A stretch of DNA of 64,000 nt from Anastrepha obliqua (taxonomy: Eukaryota; Arthropoda; Insecta; Diptera; Tephritidae), in assembly GCF_027943255.1 (NCBI RefSeq), contig NC_072893.1, positions 99,827,784-99,891,783 of the forward strand, read 5' to 3'. A model generated the notes under the pieces. It did no database searches. It was not told the origin of the DNA and worked only from the letters and a program-made list of their open reading frames with translations. The translations under genes and the position numbers were made by a program. Shown piece by piece: positions 33,661 through 45,062 of this stretch; positions within the stretch are counted from its first letter, which is position 1, and each line of letters starts with the position of its first letter.

Positions 33661-34339
33661 AATCTCATTTCTGAAATTAACAGTTTATTATGCTCCTTTT
33701 TTATTCCAATGTACATATGTATAGTGGTATATTCAGTGTTGCCAGATTAATATTATTGTAATGTTGGTTTTTTGTTTTGAAAAATGAAAAACTTTTTTTA
33801 ACCAAAAAAGTGTAACCAACAACGAAAAGATTTTTTAGAATTAGTGTTATTAAATTTTATTAAATATAAATAACAAAAAAAAATCATTTAAAGCAAAATT
33901 AGAACAGTTTGAACAAAAAGGGTATAAAAACTGGAATATTAAATTACATTTTGCTTTAATGAAATTCAGTTTCATTATTTTTCGTAAATTGCTTTGTTCA
34001 TTTTTTTAAACATTTGATCGATACCTCAAATTTAGTAGTCTGAATAAATCGTTTGTTCTTAAAATACCAGATAGTGCTGGAATTTCTAATTTATTTCTTT
34101 TTGTTTTATTTAAATTTATTCTTTCCACATTTGCAGGGCGACTGAGTGCAAAGGACACTGAAACCACTTGTTTTAAAAGAAGAAATTCCGCATCTCCATC
34201 GCCACTTTTTATCTTAAAAATGTACTCTTCTTTTTCAGAAATACAAAGAACTTATTTGATGCCAGTGTCGGATTTCTAATTGAAATAAAACTACCAAAGC
34301 TCAAATTTATTGGGCAATCTTTATTATTTTTGTGTAGGT
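33661..34339. other. cactin 3' flank, AT-rich, no gene
   Basis: Contains the presumed cactin 3' UTR and then AT-rich sequence. The region 34130-34330 is less AT-rich but has no coding match. Confidence 0.45.
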
Positions 34340-34351
34340 AAAGGTAATCCC

Positions 34352-34634
34352 GCGGCCGCCGTAGCCGCGTGACTACCATTCGGAATTCACAGAGAGAATG
34401 TAGGTTCAAACTCTGTGGAACACCAAAATTAACAAAAAGTTTTTTCTAATAGCGGTCGCCATTCGGCAGGCAATGGCAAACCTCCGAGTGTATTTCTGCC
34501 ATGAAAAAGCTCAAAAATATCTGCCGTTCGGAGTCGGCTATAAACTGTAGGTCCCTCTATTTGTGGAACAACATCAAGACGCACGCCACAAATAGGAGGA
34601 GCTCGGCCAAACACCAGAAAAGGGTGTACGCGCC

Positions 34635-34688
<54 letters not shown>
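34352..34688 (+). mobile_element. tRNA-derived SINE (S1), copy D, nearly full length
   Basis: Flanked by AAAGGTAATCCC (34340-34351) and AAAGATAATCCC (34689-34700), one mismatch in 12. Order: GCGGCCGCCGTAGCCG head, B-box-like GGTTCAAACTC, body with AATGGCAAACCTCCGAGTGT and GGAGGAGCTCGGCCAAACAC, GTGTACGCGCCAATTATATA and a (TA)n tail. This copy best defines both ends of the family. Confidence 0.9.
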
Positions 34689-34692
<4 letters not shown>

Positions 34693-34700
34693 ATAATCCC

Positions 34701-35165
34701 TTTCAAATATTGGCCGCAAATGCGCCGTAATTCGGCCATTCGTAAACACCAATTCTGAATGACTCGTTGGAGGACTTCGGTCTGTATCTCGCGAATAACT
34801 TTAGTAATGTTGGCTTCCAATACTGTTCTTGAATGACTTCGGGTTGCTCTTCAGCACAAAAATGGCAATGTTATTTATTGACGTAGTCATTAAGCCAAAA
34901 TAGTTCTCATCGCTGAACGGTTATGTACATATACCATAAGTTGGCCTGAGCGTGGGATGAACACTTTTCACAGAGCGTCGATTTTCGTAATACAATTGTA
35001 ATGTTTGTAAACGTTGTTGAAACGTAAGTCTTTCCATGATTAAATCTTAATGAATACTGAAAGAATTATGTATTTAGTTTCACAGTTGTTACGCGTGATC
35101 TGTCAAAAAACCTATTGGTAAAAGTACCTCGAATCTGATCACCCATTATTACATAGTTTTAGAAG
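34701..35165 (-). mobile_element. Mariner-group transposase relic
   Basis: Minus strand: MERLTFQQRLQTLQLYYENR near the N-terminus and, after a deletion, LFWLNDYVNK and AEEQPEVIQEQYW. This is the region around the first catalytic aspartate in this transposase group. Frameshifted. Confidence 0.65.
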
Positions 35166-35649
35166 TCTTATAGTGCGATATTACGAAAAAAAAATGTAGT
35201 TTGTTTTTATCGTTAGATTGCCAAAGTCAGCTAATTACTTCTAATGCGAACTACTTGAAGGAAGTAAACCAGAAACCCAAAAAAGATCAGCTCAATCTAT
35301 CGCGTTTTAATTGTTTTGCGTATTCGAGCTATTATCGCAATAATTTCTTAATTTAATTTCTTCTGGATATCGGATGCTGTTGATAATCTGCAGAAGTTAT
35401 TTAGAATAGAACGTTATATTTGTGAAGAAGTATGGAAATTTCAACTGCGTTATATATAATATATACCGCCATTAGAAAAAACGTTTTTATCAATTAATGC
35501 TAGCTTTAATCTGTCTTAATTTGATCGTTAATTATTATTGATAAGGGCTAAACATTTACGACCATCTAAATATTAAAGGTGTATGGGCTGTTGGCGTAGA
35601 CCTTCTCTTTCTCGTGGCCCTAAAGAAAAAAGTCACAAGTCACTTTTTT
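35166..35649. other. Intergenic, no gene
   Basis: AT-rich. A piece near 35580-35640 (CTCGTGGCCCTAAAGAAAAA) matches the mariner relic at 59755 and is probably another fragment of it. Confidence 0.45.
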
Positions 35650-36045
35650 TTTAAGATATTGGTATGGCGCAGAAGCGTGGACGATGACAACATCCGATGA
35701 AGCGACGCTTGGAGTGTTTGAGAAAAATATTCTGCGTAAGATTTTTGGACCTTTGCACGTTGGTAACGGCGAATATCGGAGGTGATGGAACGCTGATCTG
35801 TATGAGCTTTACGACGACATAGACATAGCACAGCGAATAAAGATCCGGTGGCTATGTTGGCTGAGTCATGTCGTCCGAATGGATACAAACTCTCCGTCTC
35901 TGAAAATATTCGATGCGGTACTAGCTGATGGTAGCAGAGGAAGAGAAGGACTTGGCTTCACTTGGTGCAACTGTTCGCTTTGTTAAACTCGGCCAAAATC
36001 GCGTAAGCGGTTATCGCGCCAATTAAGAAGAAGAAGAACCAGGGA
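35650..36045 (+). mobile_element. LINE 3' fragment (family D)
   Basis: Plus strand, frames shifting: EATLGVFEKNILRKIFGPLH, GNGEYRRRWNADLYELYDDI and RWLCWLSHVVRMD, then a decayed version of the 4087-4345 tail ending in GAAGAAGAAG. Confidence 0.75.
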
Positions 36046-37300
36046 AGAGGTGCTTGACCCCACTCTGGCTTCTTCCAAACTGAACGCGCCTGCCCGCTTT
36101 AAACGCTCCCTAGGAAAAAAAACCGCCTTGGTGGGCAACAGAGCTTTCTTAGTTTAGGCCTTCGAGCAGGAACCTTTAGGATGGGAACTGTATAAAGTAA
36201 GGCTGGGAATTGATAAGTCCGAAATTAGGAAGGCCAAGAGGGACTCTTGGGGAAGCTTCTGCGGAAGTGGAAATGAAGCAGGACGTTGGGCGAAGAACCA
36301 TTTCCCGACGAACCCAGCATCTACACTGGCCTGAGAAGCACACGAATCTGTATTCGAAGCTTTGGCGGGTTGCTGGATACGCGCCGCTTGGCTTAGGTCA
36401 TCGACTCCTTTAGGCTCTTCAAATCGCTTGGCCGTGAAGGCATCATACCTTCCCAACTGCAGAAATCTGCGAAGGTATCATGACGTTGTGTTGTTGTGAG
36501 TGTTGTTCTCATACTCACAGCAGGCAGGAGCTCACATGTCTCCCCTAAGTATTTCAGGCCAATCAGCCTTTCATCTTATTTGCTTAAAACCCTTGAGAGA
36601 CTGATTGACCTGCACATAAGAAGCGAAATTCCTCGGAAGTGTTTTCGCATACCCAATATGTTTACTGCAAATGTTAAATATATTGAGTATCAGAAAGAGC
36701 TTGCGGTGGGTGCCTTCCTCGACATTGAAGAGGCTTTTAATAACGTCCTCTCGGAGGCAATTACTCTCTGGCGACTCTCTTCGCCGGCAGGCGAGTAGGG
36801 GTACTCCGCAAGGCTTTATTCTCTCACATTTTTCTGGGTTATCGTTATCAATAACTTTTCGGAGCAGCTGGTGAGAAGAGGCTGCAGGGTAATTGGACAG
36901 GAAAGTTTATAGATATCCTGTACTATTTGATGCAGAGATATCTGAACGTAGTTGCTCCATGAGCAGCGGACTGAGATTTGTCGGTGAATCCTTCACTTTA
37001 GCGCTTAATGTAATGTTAAATGTGGTACCTTTAGACATCGCGGGCAAAACTGCCACTGCACGTACTACAATCAGGCTGAGAGGTTCGAGTTTCAGGCCCA
37101 ACCTCACTTACAGGCAATCAACTATCTTTAGAAACTTTGGGTTCATCCCCCTGACAACGGATCAGTGTATATCCTTACTTAGTCCAAGCGGAACATTGGG
37201 CGGGTTAGCCCAAATACTATTGAATTTGATTTTACTTTATATAAGCTATGCTTTTCTGCTAATTAAAGCGTTTATTGTAACGATATTTTAGTAATATTTA
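36046..37300 (+). mobile_element. R1/LOA-type LINE reverse transcriptase fragment (family R)
   Basis: Reads YFRPISLSSYLLKTLERLID, then GAFLDIEEAFNNVLSEAITL (with the catalytic palm motif A aspartate) and RGTPQGFILS. The YADD region is gone. The 36900-37200 segment is further decayed. Confidence 0.75.
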
Positions 37301-37373
37301 GCGAGTAAGAATAATTTGATTATAATCTAACTTAGTTTTTTTCTTTTTGTTAAATTAACTTTTATTATAAGTA

Positions 37374-37747
37374 CAGGGTGCGCCATCTTTTATGTCTGTA
37401 TGAAAACAATGAATAACTTTGAAAGAAAAACTGATTTGTATAAGTGAGGTATTTTTATTTGGTTTCGTTATTTACAATTTATTAAAACTATTTTTTGAAT
37501 ACAATATCAATTAAGTGGCCATCTTTATTAGCAATCACAAACTGCGATCTTTTTTCTGCGTTTGTCATCACCTTGGCAAGCATTTCGGGTTTTATAGTGT
37601 CGATTTCGATTGTTTCGGTTTTAAGCAATCCATGGTTGAAATCGTACTGAATTAACGTATTAAAAACATGTATGTTGAAGTCGAGCGGTAGGTAAATGAC
37701 AAAGTTATTCAGCTTTTACATACCGATATAAAAGATGGCAGAGCCTG
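37374..37747. mobile_element. MITE with TA duplication and GCGCCATCTTTTAT-type TIRs
   Basis: Left end CAGGGTGCGCCATCTTTTAT; right end reversed CAGGCTCTGCCATCTTTTAT; TA on each side (37372-37373, 37748-37749). It is 374 bp without a transposase frame, so a Tc1/mariner-group MITE. Confidence 0.82.
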
Positions 37748-37814
37748 TAGTTAGTAAGAACAATTGTTTATGGATTTTAGAATAAATAAATAAACACTTG
37801 GAGACAGGGCTCGG

Positions 37815-38440
37815 TGAACATGTTCACGGATAGCTCGAAGTTGGACGGTAACGTTGGTGGAAGAGTATTCTGCGAGGAGCTCCCCATCACACTCAAGTTT
37901 CGATTACTGGATCACTGCAGTGTGTAATCCATGCAGAGGTAGCCGCAATCCAAAAAGCATCTGATTGGCTACTCACTTGAGTAATAACTGTTGAGAAAAT
38001 AAATATTTATTCCGAAGCCGAGGGGCTGGTTTCACTTTGGATTGCATTCGAATGCTTTGACATAAGGCTAATCTGGGTATTTTTTCATAGCGGCATTGCA
38101 GGAAATCGACCAGACGCGGGACGCGTAAGGTAGTCTCCGCGCGAAAGGAGATAATCGGACAATCTGCGCTATACTCTTGGAACGATGGGCAAGTGCATAA
38201 ACTTGTGATATTCTGAGGATGACAAAACCTAAGCTCTCAAACTTCGTGGCTGTCCTCACGGAGCACTATCCGAGAGGTATGCATACTGTGAGACTTAGAA
38301 TTACTTCATGTCCTTTTTGCGTCAGCTGTATGAAAAATAAAGTGGAATCGCTTTTTCTTAGCTTTCCGCTTTCTTCGGACAAAATTACACATTTTTTATT
38401 ATTGTAATTCCACCAACATCTGCTATCTGAAAGGTAGTAA
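37815..38440 (+). mobile_element. LINE RNase H/C-terminal fragment (family R)
   Basis: Reads FTDSSKLDGNVGGRVF and, further on, RLRITSCPFCVSCMKNKVES, that is RNase H followed by the terminal zinc motif, with internal deletions and stops. Confidence 0.7.
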
Positions 38441-38566
38441 ATTTTCCTTCAAATTTCCCTTTATTCATAAAAGAGGCGAGAGCTTTGTTCGACTGCCTTG
38501 ATTCCGACGTGTACTTGGGGCTTCAATTTTTTATATTTTTTTATTAATTCATTCATTTTATAATAT

Positions 38567-41500
38567 CTATACTTTAAAATGCTTGACGAGTTTAATTGCA
38601 GGTATTATTTTGTTTCGTTTTAATAAATTAGCGTTCAAGGCTATTCCAAATTCTCTAGGTAGGAAAATCGCACCATTCTCAACCTTGAATGAAAATTAAG
38701 AGTTTATTGGGGGGAAAAAACAAAGTAAATGTACATACTACCTTATTGGACTCAATCAAAGCTATAAGTAATCTCGGTATTGCAGCTGCAGTTCCATTTA
38801 CTGTGTGGGCATATTTTAGTTCTCCACTTTTCGTACGATATCTAATATTAAGGCGTTTTGCTTGATAGTCAGTGCAGTTGCTGCAGCTTGATATTTCACC
38901 CCACATTTGCCTTCCAGGCAACCATGCCTCAATGTCATATTTTTGGAATGCAGATGCGCCTAATTCTGTAGGAGGCATATCCAGTACTCTAAAATTTAAG
39001 TTAAACTGCTTAAATAAGGAAACTTCAGTTTCCCTGAAACTTTCCAGCATATCTTCTGATGCATTTTCTGAACATACTGCAAACATCTCCACTTTATTGA
39101 ATTGATGTACCCTTAAAATGAATAAATTTAAAATACCAATAAAATAAATAATTTTGTCCAATATCAAAAAATATGCATATATTAAAAGGCTAATCAATAA
39201 ACATGATAATATCATAGTATATATAAGGACTAAACCAATGCGTATCTATAAAAGACTTGATTAATTCGCCTTGATCACTTATATCAAAAATATGTGATTT
39301 GTTTTCATATTTCGTTGCTTACATTATTATTGTAAAGTATAAATTCTTATAGGAATCATGGATATAGCTAGAGCTCTAACCACATTCTGCTCAGCCATCA
39401 AAAGTTATGACAATTCCTAAACTGTGTCTTGCACTAAAAGTTATCATTTTATATATCATTAAACAACAATTACTATATATGTTCCCACACTTTCAACAAT
39501 GAAAAAACTTCGAATCTTAAATTCCTCGGGACTACTCAAAATACTAAGAATAGGTCCTCCTATTAAAATCAATTAATATTACATTCATGCAATACATATT
39601 AATTGTAAAATTGTATAATATTAGTTACTGTATTAATGTTTTTGAATCCCCTATGCAACATCAAAAACCTGTATACTACAAGTCTTAAAAATAGTTAGCT
39701 TACAAATATATGATTACAACTTAAGAATATTTGTAATTATAAAGCATTTTTAAAAGCCATTTATTTAACACTCTAACATTTTAGAACGATTTATCTTTTG
39801 CCTCAAAATAGGCTTCAGTTTCACCGATAACATCTTAACCATAACCAATTTTCGTTTTACAATTTATAATGTTGTCCAATATCCTTACTTTAGTAGAAAA
39901 TATTTCAGCCATTTGTTTTGCTTTTTTGTTTTGTGTTTATGGTAATTATAATAAACCAATTGTATAATATCGCACGATAACCCAGCATTACAGGGTCAAG
40001 CACTCGAAGTGTAACCAATTAAAAACCCATAAATTTAGTTTGGAAAATTACTTTAATTCAATTCAAAGTAAAAAATGTGTGAAAATAATAGAAAATTAAG
40101 AATCAATTTACTTTTATTCGAAATAATCACCTTTTGCCTTGACACAGTCCAGAAACGAATCGCAAGCTGCCCGAATGTGACTTGGAGGTATTTTGTCCCA
40201 CTTGCGGACAATGGATTTTTTCAGCGCCTCGAGACTGGTGAATCTTTTAGTTTGGACCTTACTCTCCAAAATGGCCCAAACTCAATTATCCATCGGATTC
40301 GTGTCTTGTGAATTTGAGAGCCATTGCGTGGACGTTATGAAGTTCGGAACGTTGGTTTTTAGCTAATCTTGGTTCACTCGAGCTTTATGAGAGGGTCCCG
40401 AGTCCTGTTGGAACGTCCATTGTCTGTCACCGAAATGTTTTTCGGTCTCCGCCTTTAAAGCAACCTCCAGAATACTTTCCCGTTAATATTTCGCATTTAC
40501 CTTGAACCCAGGCTCGATGAAAACGATTGGAGAGCGCCCATCAGCGGTTACAGCGACTCAAACCATTACCTGTGGCGGATGCTGCCTCCTGGTGGCCAAT
40601 CGATGACTCAAATTCTCGTATGAACGGTCGGTCAAATAAACCCTATCGTTTTGGGAGTTTAAGAATTGCTCAATTTGAAAAATTTTCTCGTCAGAAAACA
40701 CAATGTTCGGAAATTGACCGCTTTCGGTCAAACGAAGCAACTACTTCGATCTCTCAAATCTGATTTGTTGCTGCTTTGGTGTGAGATCAGATCAAGCGCA
40801 TTTTGGATCTTGTAGGACTTGACATTGAGTACATTTTTCAGTATGTGGCGGATGCCACGGTCAGATATTTTCAGTTCTTTCGCCATTTGATTGGCACTTC
40901 GTCGGAGATTTCCCTCAAGTCGCTTCTTCACTTTTTGAACCATTTCACGTGACGTTGCACTCTTTTGATGACCACCTCCATGACGTTTCGCGATGTTACC
41001 AGTATCATTGTAACGAGTAGTGATGCGATAAACAAAAAACCATTTTATTTTTTTGCGTTAACTCTCGGCAAAATGCTTCCGAGCGCTTCTAAACAATACT
41101 CTGGACTGTCATTTAGCCAACTAGAAGACAGCTGATCATCAACTACCCGAACAGTCTGAAGTTGGTTACACTTCGAATACCGGACCCTGTAATGCAAAGA
41201 CGTTCTCTTATTGATTGATTGAACAGCACGAATCATTTGTGCTAGCTGGCTCATCAACTTTACTTGGAGCAGCAGCCAAAAATATATAGCAAGTAGCAAA
41301 AGTACACCGTTATGTTTCCGGTGTTAAAGACAAATCTGAGACAACGCAACATATGACGTATTTAGGTTTTCGTTGTTGTTTTATCAGGTTCAATAACTAA
41401 TTTTGTTTAGAAGAACAAATAGAAGGCGCCAGCAAAGAGTTCTGCTAAAAAAACGGAATGCAAAGTAATATGCCCTAATCCAAAATAATAAAATATTAAA

Positions 41501-43763
41501 TTGCGAAAAATAATGAGACAAATATATAGTAAAAACATGAATTTGAAATTAAATGTATAAATTAATTTTATTTTTTTCACTTTTCACATTGGAGGCACGG
41601 GGTAAACATTAAATTAAAAAAATATGTATCCTAAGTAATTTTAAAAGTTCTATGATTTTAATCAATATTGAATCGGAATTGTCAAGCTCTTTCATTATAT
41701 ATATGTATATAAATATAATTGGCGCGTACACCCTTTTTGGGTGTTTGGCCGAGCTCCTCCTCCTATTTGTGGTGTGCGTCTTGATGTTGTTCCACAAATG
41801 GAGGGACCTACAGTTTCAAGCCGACTCCGAACGGCAGATTTTTTTTATGAGGAGCTTTTTCATGGCAGAAATACACTCGGAGATTTGCCATTGCCTGCCG
41901 AGGGGCGACCGCTAACAGAAAAATGTTTTCATTAATTTTGGTTTCACCGAGATTCGAACCAACGTTCTCCAACCCATTCGGCTACGGCGGCCGCGCGATT
42001 ACATGTTTCAAAAACAAATATTTTTACAAATGCTGAAAATTTGGCCTAAAAATCGTGCCTGTGTGGCACGTAGCGCCGTTCTGCTGGAACCACATGTCGT
42101 CTAGGTCCATATGGTCCAATATGGGCCATAAGAAATTGGAAGGGCCACCACGTCTGCCGAAAAATGGGCGCAATGCGCGCAAAGTTTGCGTTAATGAACA
42201 CTCATTTTGATAATAAAATTTTATCATTTGAACGTGCTGTTCAATCGTGTAACTTGCCATGATGATTTGGCATAAACAACTGAATAATAATATATGTGTT
42301 ACAAAAACAAATATTCTTACAAATACAGCAAATTTGGAATAGAAATCGCGCGATTTTTAGTCCAAATTTTCGACTGCGGCCCCTTTTTGGTTTCAAATAT
42401 ACATACATGTGTTACAAAAACTAATATTTTTACAAATACTGAAAATTTGGAATAAAACCGCGCGATTTTTAGTCCAAATTTTCGATTGCGGCGTAATTTT
42501 GATTACAAATATGCATACATACATGTTACAAAAACCTAGGGGGTTGGGACTTTCACAGTCATAATAGTGTGACTTTGCTCTTTCTAATGGGCGTGGTGGG
42601 TGGTGACACGCCTCCTACCCCTCCTCCCCCATTCAAATATATCGTGGTAGTAATGGAAAGTTTTCCCGCTCGTTTTAGCAAAATAAGCAATAAATCATCA
42701 TTTCCTGTGAGTTTCATTGGAAAATTCGTAATATTTCTCAAAAAACAATTGAACGGTCGATCAGAAGGATACCTAGCCCAAATATATCGTGGTAGTAATG
42801 AAAAGTTTAGCCCAAATTTTAGCAAAACTAAACACTAAACCAAAATTTCCTTCCGTTCCATTGGAAATATAATAATAATTCTCACAAAAAAAGCAAACGG
42901 CCAAGTGTAAGCATAACTAGCCTCTAGAAATATTAAGATATCGCGGAATTATTTAATAAAAATGTATAAGTAAACGCGTACATTGTGAAACATATATACC
43001 TGTATATTCCCTTTTCCTCGTTTAGTCCTGATGTTTCTGCTCGGTAACACCTACTTACAGCAGCCACTTTTAAAGGCAACTCTTTTTCATCAATAATTTT
43101 ATCAGAAAATAAACCTGCTAAGGCCATTTCGGAGGTTCCGGACAAACACTCTTCCGTATCAATTTTATATACTTGAGTGCGGTTCCCTTCTGTTTGCATA
43201 CCGCAACCATTTATAATAAAACTTGGCAAAATGTCAGGTACACATACGAGGCGAAAATCTATCTTCTTTAGGAACATAACAGTATACCGTATCAGCTTCT
43301 GTTCCAAAGCAGCTAGATCTCCCATCAAATAGTAGCTCTTGTGGCCTGTATAATGGCCTAAATGTTCCGTCCTTAAAAAATTAAAAAATTTACACACAAT
43401 GGAAAATTCGTCATTTTTCGATGCCTTTGAGAGAAATTGATATATTTCGCGCGGTTTTTCGCCATAGCTGACTAATCGGTTATGTGTACTATTCGGAAGC
43501 TTTCGTATTTCAGTAACAATTTGTTTTTTGACGCTATCTCTACTGGGATATTTATGCAATTCACAAAGTAATGATCTTATTAGTGGCACATTGTTTCTAT
43601 GTTTTCTGATCAGAATATTCTTCTCGATAATATCCAAATATTCCTTATTGATATCGAAACCTGAATTGCAGAACTGTCTAAATCCGATAGTTTCATCCCG
43701 TGCAATAGTTTGAATATTAAATATTTGCCGAACGTGAATTATATATCGAAATGTTTTAAACAT
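38567..43763 (-). CDS. SerRS-m: Mitochondrial seryl-tRNA synthetase, three exons
   Basis: It charges mitochondrial tRNA-Ser with serine in the matrix. Exons: 43763-43000, 39111-38742, 38683-38567; phases join as AG|G (Arg) and at a codon boundary. The product is 416 residues. The chosen ATG (43763) starts MFKTFRYIIHVRQIFN, a basic amphipathic N-terminus suited to mitochondrial import; an upstream ATG at 43796 is possible. Class II marks: the TSE loop SGTSEMALAGL, motif 2 SRCYRAETSGLNEEKGIYR continuing VHQFNKVEMF across the splice, and motif 3 NGTAAAIPRLLIALIES (residues 360-376). Retained motif 2 arginine and the TSE loop favour an active enzyme over the fly paralogue SLIMP. Intron 1 (3.9 kb) contains a SINE and mariners. 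Divergent from CMTR1. Confidence 0.93.
39216..40073 (-). other. Synthetase intron, AT-rich, nothing recognised
   Basis: Very AT-rich sequence without repeats or coding match that I can name. Confidence 0.5.
40074..41299 (-). mobile_element. Mariner-group transposon, nearly whole transposase but broken
   Basis: Minus strand from about 41299: MVQKVKKRLEGNLRRSANQM with ELKISDRGIRHILKNVLNVK (second helix-turn-helix), then FPNIVFSDEKIFQIEQFLNS (first catalytic Asp), WTFQQDSGPSHKARV (second) and a decayed third-Asp region near 40290. It ends CVKAKGDYFE near 40115. Stops and frameshifts throughout. Lies in the synthetase intron. Confidence 0.8.
41300..41692 (-). other. Synthetase intron, nothing recognised
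   Basis: AT-rich spacer between the mariner relic and SINE copy E. Confidence 0.5.
41693..41996 (-). mobile_element. tRNA-derived SINE (S1), copy E
   Basis: Minus-strand copy: tail TATATATGTATATAAATATA at the left, GGCGCGTACACCC, GGCCGAGCTCCTCCTCC, and at the right the B box (GATTCGAACC on the plus strand) and head CATTCGGCTACGGCGGCCGC. Target duplication weak or lost. Sequence close to copy A. Confidence 0.85.
42001..42535. repeat. Tandem repeat of about 105-125 bp, split by a mariner relic
   Basis: Units start near 42295, 42418 and 42524 (partial), with another partial unit at 42001-42050, each beginning TGTTACAAAAACAAATATT-like. Shared blocks include CGCGCGATTTTTAGTCCAAA and TTTTCGA(C/T)TGCGGC. 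The deleted mariner at 42024-42260 sits in the array. Confidence 0.75.
42024..42260 (-). mobile_element. Deleted mariner-group element
   Basis: The minus-strand frame joins an N-terminus (MASYTIEQHVQMIKFYYQNE, LTQTLRALRPFFGRRGGPSN) directly to the catalytic LDDMWFQQNGATCHT, with the intervening region and the C-terminus missing. Non-autonomous. Confidence 0.75.
42630..42905. repeat. Two-unit tandem repeat, about 145 bp
   Basis: AAATATATCGTGGTAGTAAT occurs at about 42637 and again at 42780, each followed by a related stretch ending in TTGGAAA(A/T)... and a purine-rich ...AACGG. The units differ by indels. No coding content. Confidence 0.7.
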
Positions 43764-43815
43764 TTTATTTTTTGCAATATTTAACCTCTCACACAAAGAA
43801 ACCCAAAATAGTCAT

Positions 43816-43823
43816 TATCGATA
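43816..43823. promoter_or_regulatory. DRE motif upstream of the synthetase
   Basis: Perfect TATCGATA, 53 bp upstream of the chosen ATG on the minus strand. Same DREF-type motif as at cactin. A near-match (TATCGATT) lies at 45671, 67 bp upstream of CMTR1. Confidence 0.6.
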
Positions 43824-44311
43824 TACATAAATTTATACGATACTGTTTAAGCACAATTGTACCGAAGATTAGTATCCTGCCTACGTTAAGGATACTATTC
43901 ATATATAAATACATCATAAGATTATTCTCTATTCGATATAAATAGTGTTACGAATTTGTTAAGTTTTTATCCAAATTAATATTACGTTTCCACCGCAGCC
44001 GGAGTTTGGGTTCTCTACCGCTATCTCTACCGCGCAAACACCAAACAAAACACCTGTCAAATCCCATACAAAATTAAAACACAACTCCATACCTAAACCC
44101 ATTTTTCAAAGAGTGTTTTGTTGGGTTTGCATCAAATTTAATTATTAAGTGGTGGCAATGTTGTTCATTTTCCTCATTTATTATTGCATTCTTATCGAAA
44201 CATGGCATCAATGATTGCAATTTGTCAATATGACATTTGATTGACTTTTAATATTTTTCGTGTGGTAAGCGTTTGTGCGCGCAAAAAATAAAATTAAAGT
44301 TATTGATTTTA

Positions 44312-44719
44312 ATGGAAAACCATAAAAAATCAAAAACTATTTGGCTTCTTTCTGCGGACGAAGCATTTCTGGATATATGGGGTGAGAAGGCAGCTGAATT
44401 GCGAGGTCCACGAAAGAACTCACATATATATGCGGAGATGGCTCAGTCGCTGGGAGTTCTTGAACATGAGGTCCGTCCAATTGACATAAAATACAAAATA
44501 CACGATTTCACAATGAAATATAGGTAAGGCATATAATATATTATTTCTTTAAAGTAATTTTGTTAAAGCCTCAAAATTTCCTTTGCAGAAAATGCAAAGC
44601 AGAGCAAGGGACAGGATGTTCTCCTGTTTCTTGGAAGCACTACCAGAGGGTTCACCAGATAATAGGAAGCGATAGAATAAATAATGTTGATGCGGTCGTT
44701 GTGGATAGTATAACGGGTA
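44312..44719 (+). CDS. Myb/SANT-like DNA-binding protein, two exons, truncated
   Basis: Exon 1 44312-44523 (MENHKKSKTIWLLSADEAF, AAELRGPRKNSHIYAEMAQS, VRPIDIKYKIHDFTMKYR), donor GTAAGG. Exon 2 starts 44589 after TTTGCAG (KCKAEQGTGCSPVSWKHYQR, INNVDAVVVDSIT) and can end at a GTATTT donor at 44720. The tryptophan spacing and helical pattern fit a Myb/SANT-like (trihelix/MADF-like) domain, as in the non-transposase protein of Harbinger elements. No later exon is seen; a repeat begins at 44755 and may have replaced it. Either a remnant or a short protein. An older host gene captured by TIRs is a less likely alternative. Confidence 0.6.
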
Positions 44720-44754
44720 TTTTTTTATTTATATATGTAATTTTATTTGTATTT

Positions 44755-45062
44755 ACATCTGTTAATTTCAAAATGTCATAACTTCTTTTAAAAAAATCGT
44801 ACAATAATTTAAAAAAATGGGTTTTAAAGCTAAAGAGTTGTACTATGCAACCTTTTCGTCGAAAATTGAAAAAAAAATTTACTATCCCAAAAAAAATTAT
44901 CAAAAACGGCTAAAATGGCCATTTTTTGACCTTTTAGGCTTCATTTACCAAAAATCCTGACGTGATGGAGCATTTTGAAGGTCAGATTCGTTTTCAGCGC
45001 ATAAAAAACTACAAGAAACAAGTACAGCCATTCTAGAAACTCACCCTCGCAGGACTGTGTAA
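44755..45062. repeat. Fold-back repeat, copy 2
   Basis: Nearly the same as 1962-2245 (TTAATTTCAAAATGTCATAA, GGCTAAAATGGCCATTTTTT, TTTTCAGCGCATAAAAAACT), and extending through CTCGCAGGACTGTGTAATT, which is the reverse of 1826-1840. The left arm is absent. It lies inside the Harbinger-like element. Confidence 0.8.

Noticed and set aside
42004..42535. CRISPR-like array
   Set aside because: Eukaryotic context, long units and no spacer structure; it is a tandem repeat.
38567..43763. SLIMP (inactive seryl-tRNA synthetase paralogue) instead of the enzyme
   Set aside because: The TSE loop and the motif 2 arginine are kept, favouring the active mitochondrial synthetase; not fully excluded without alignment.
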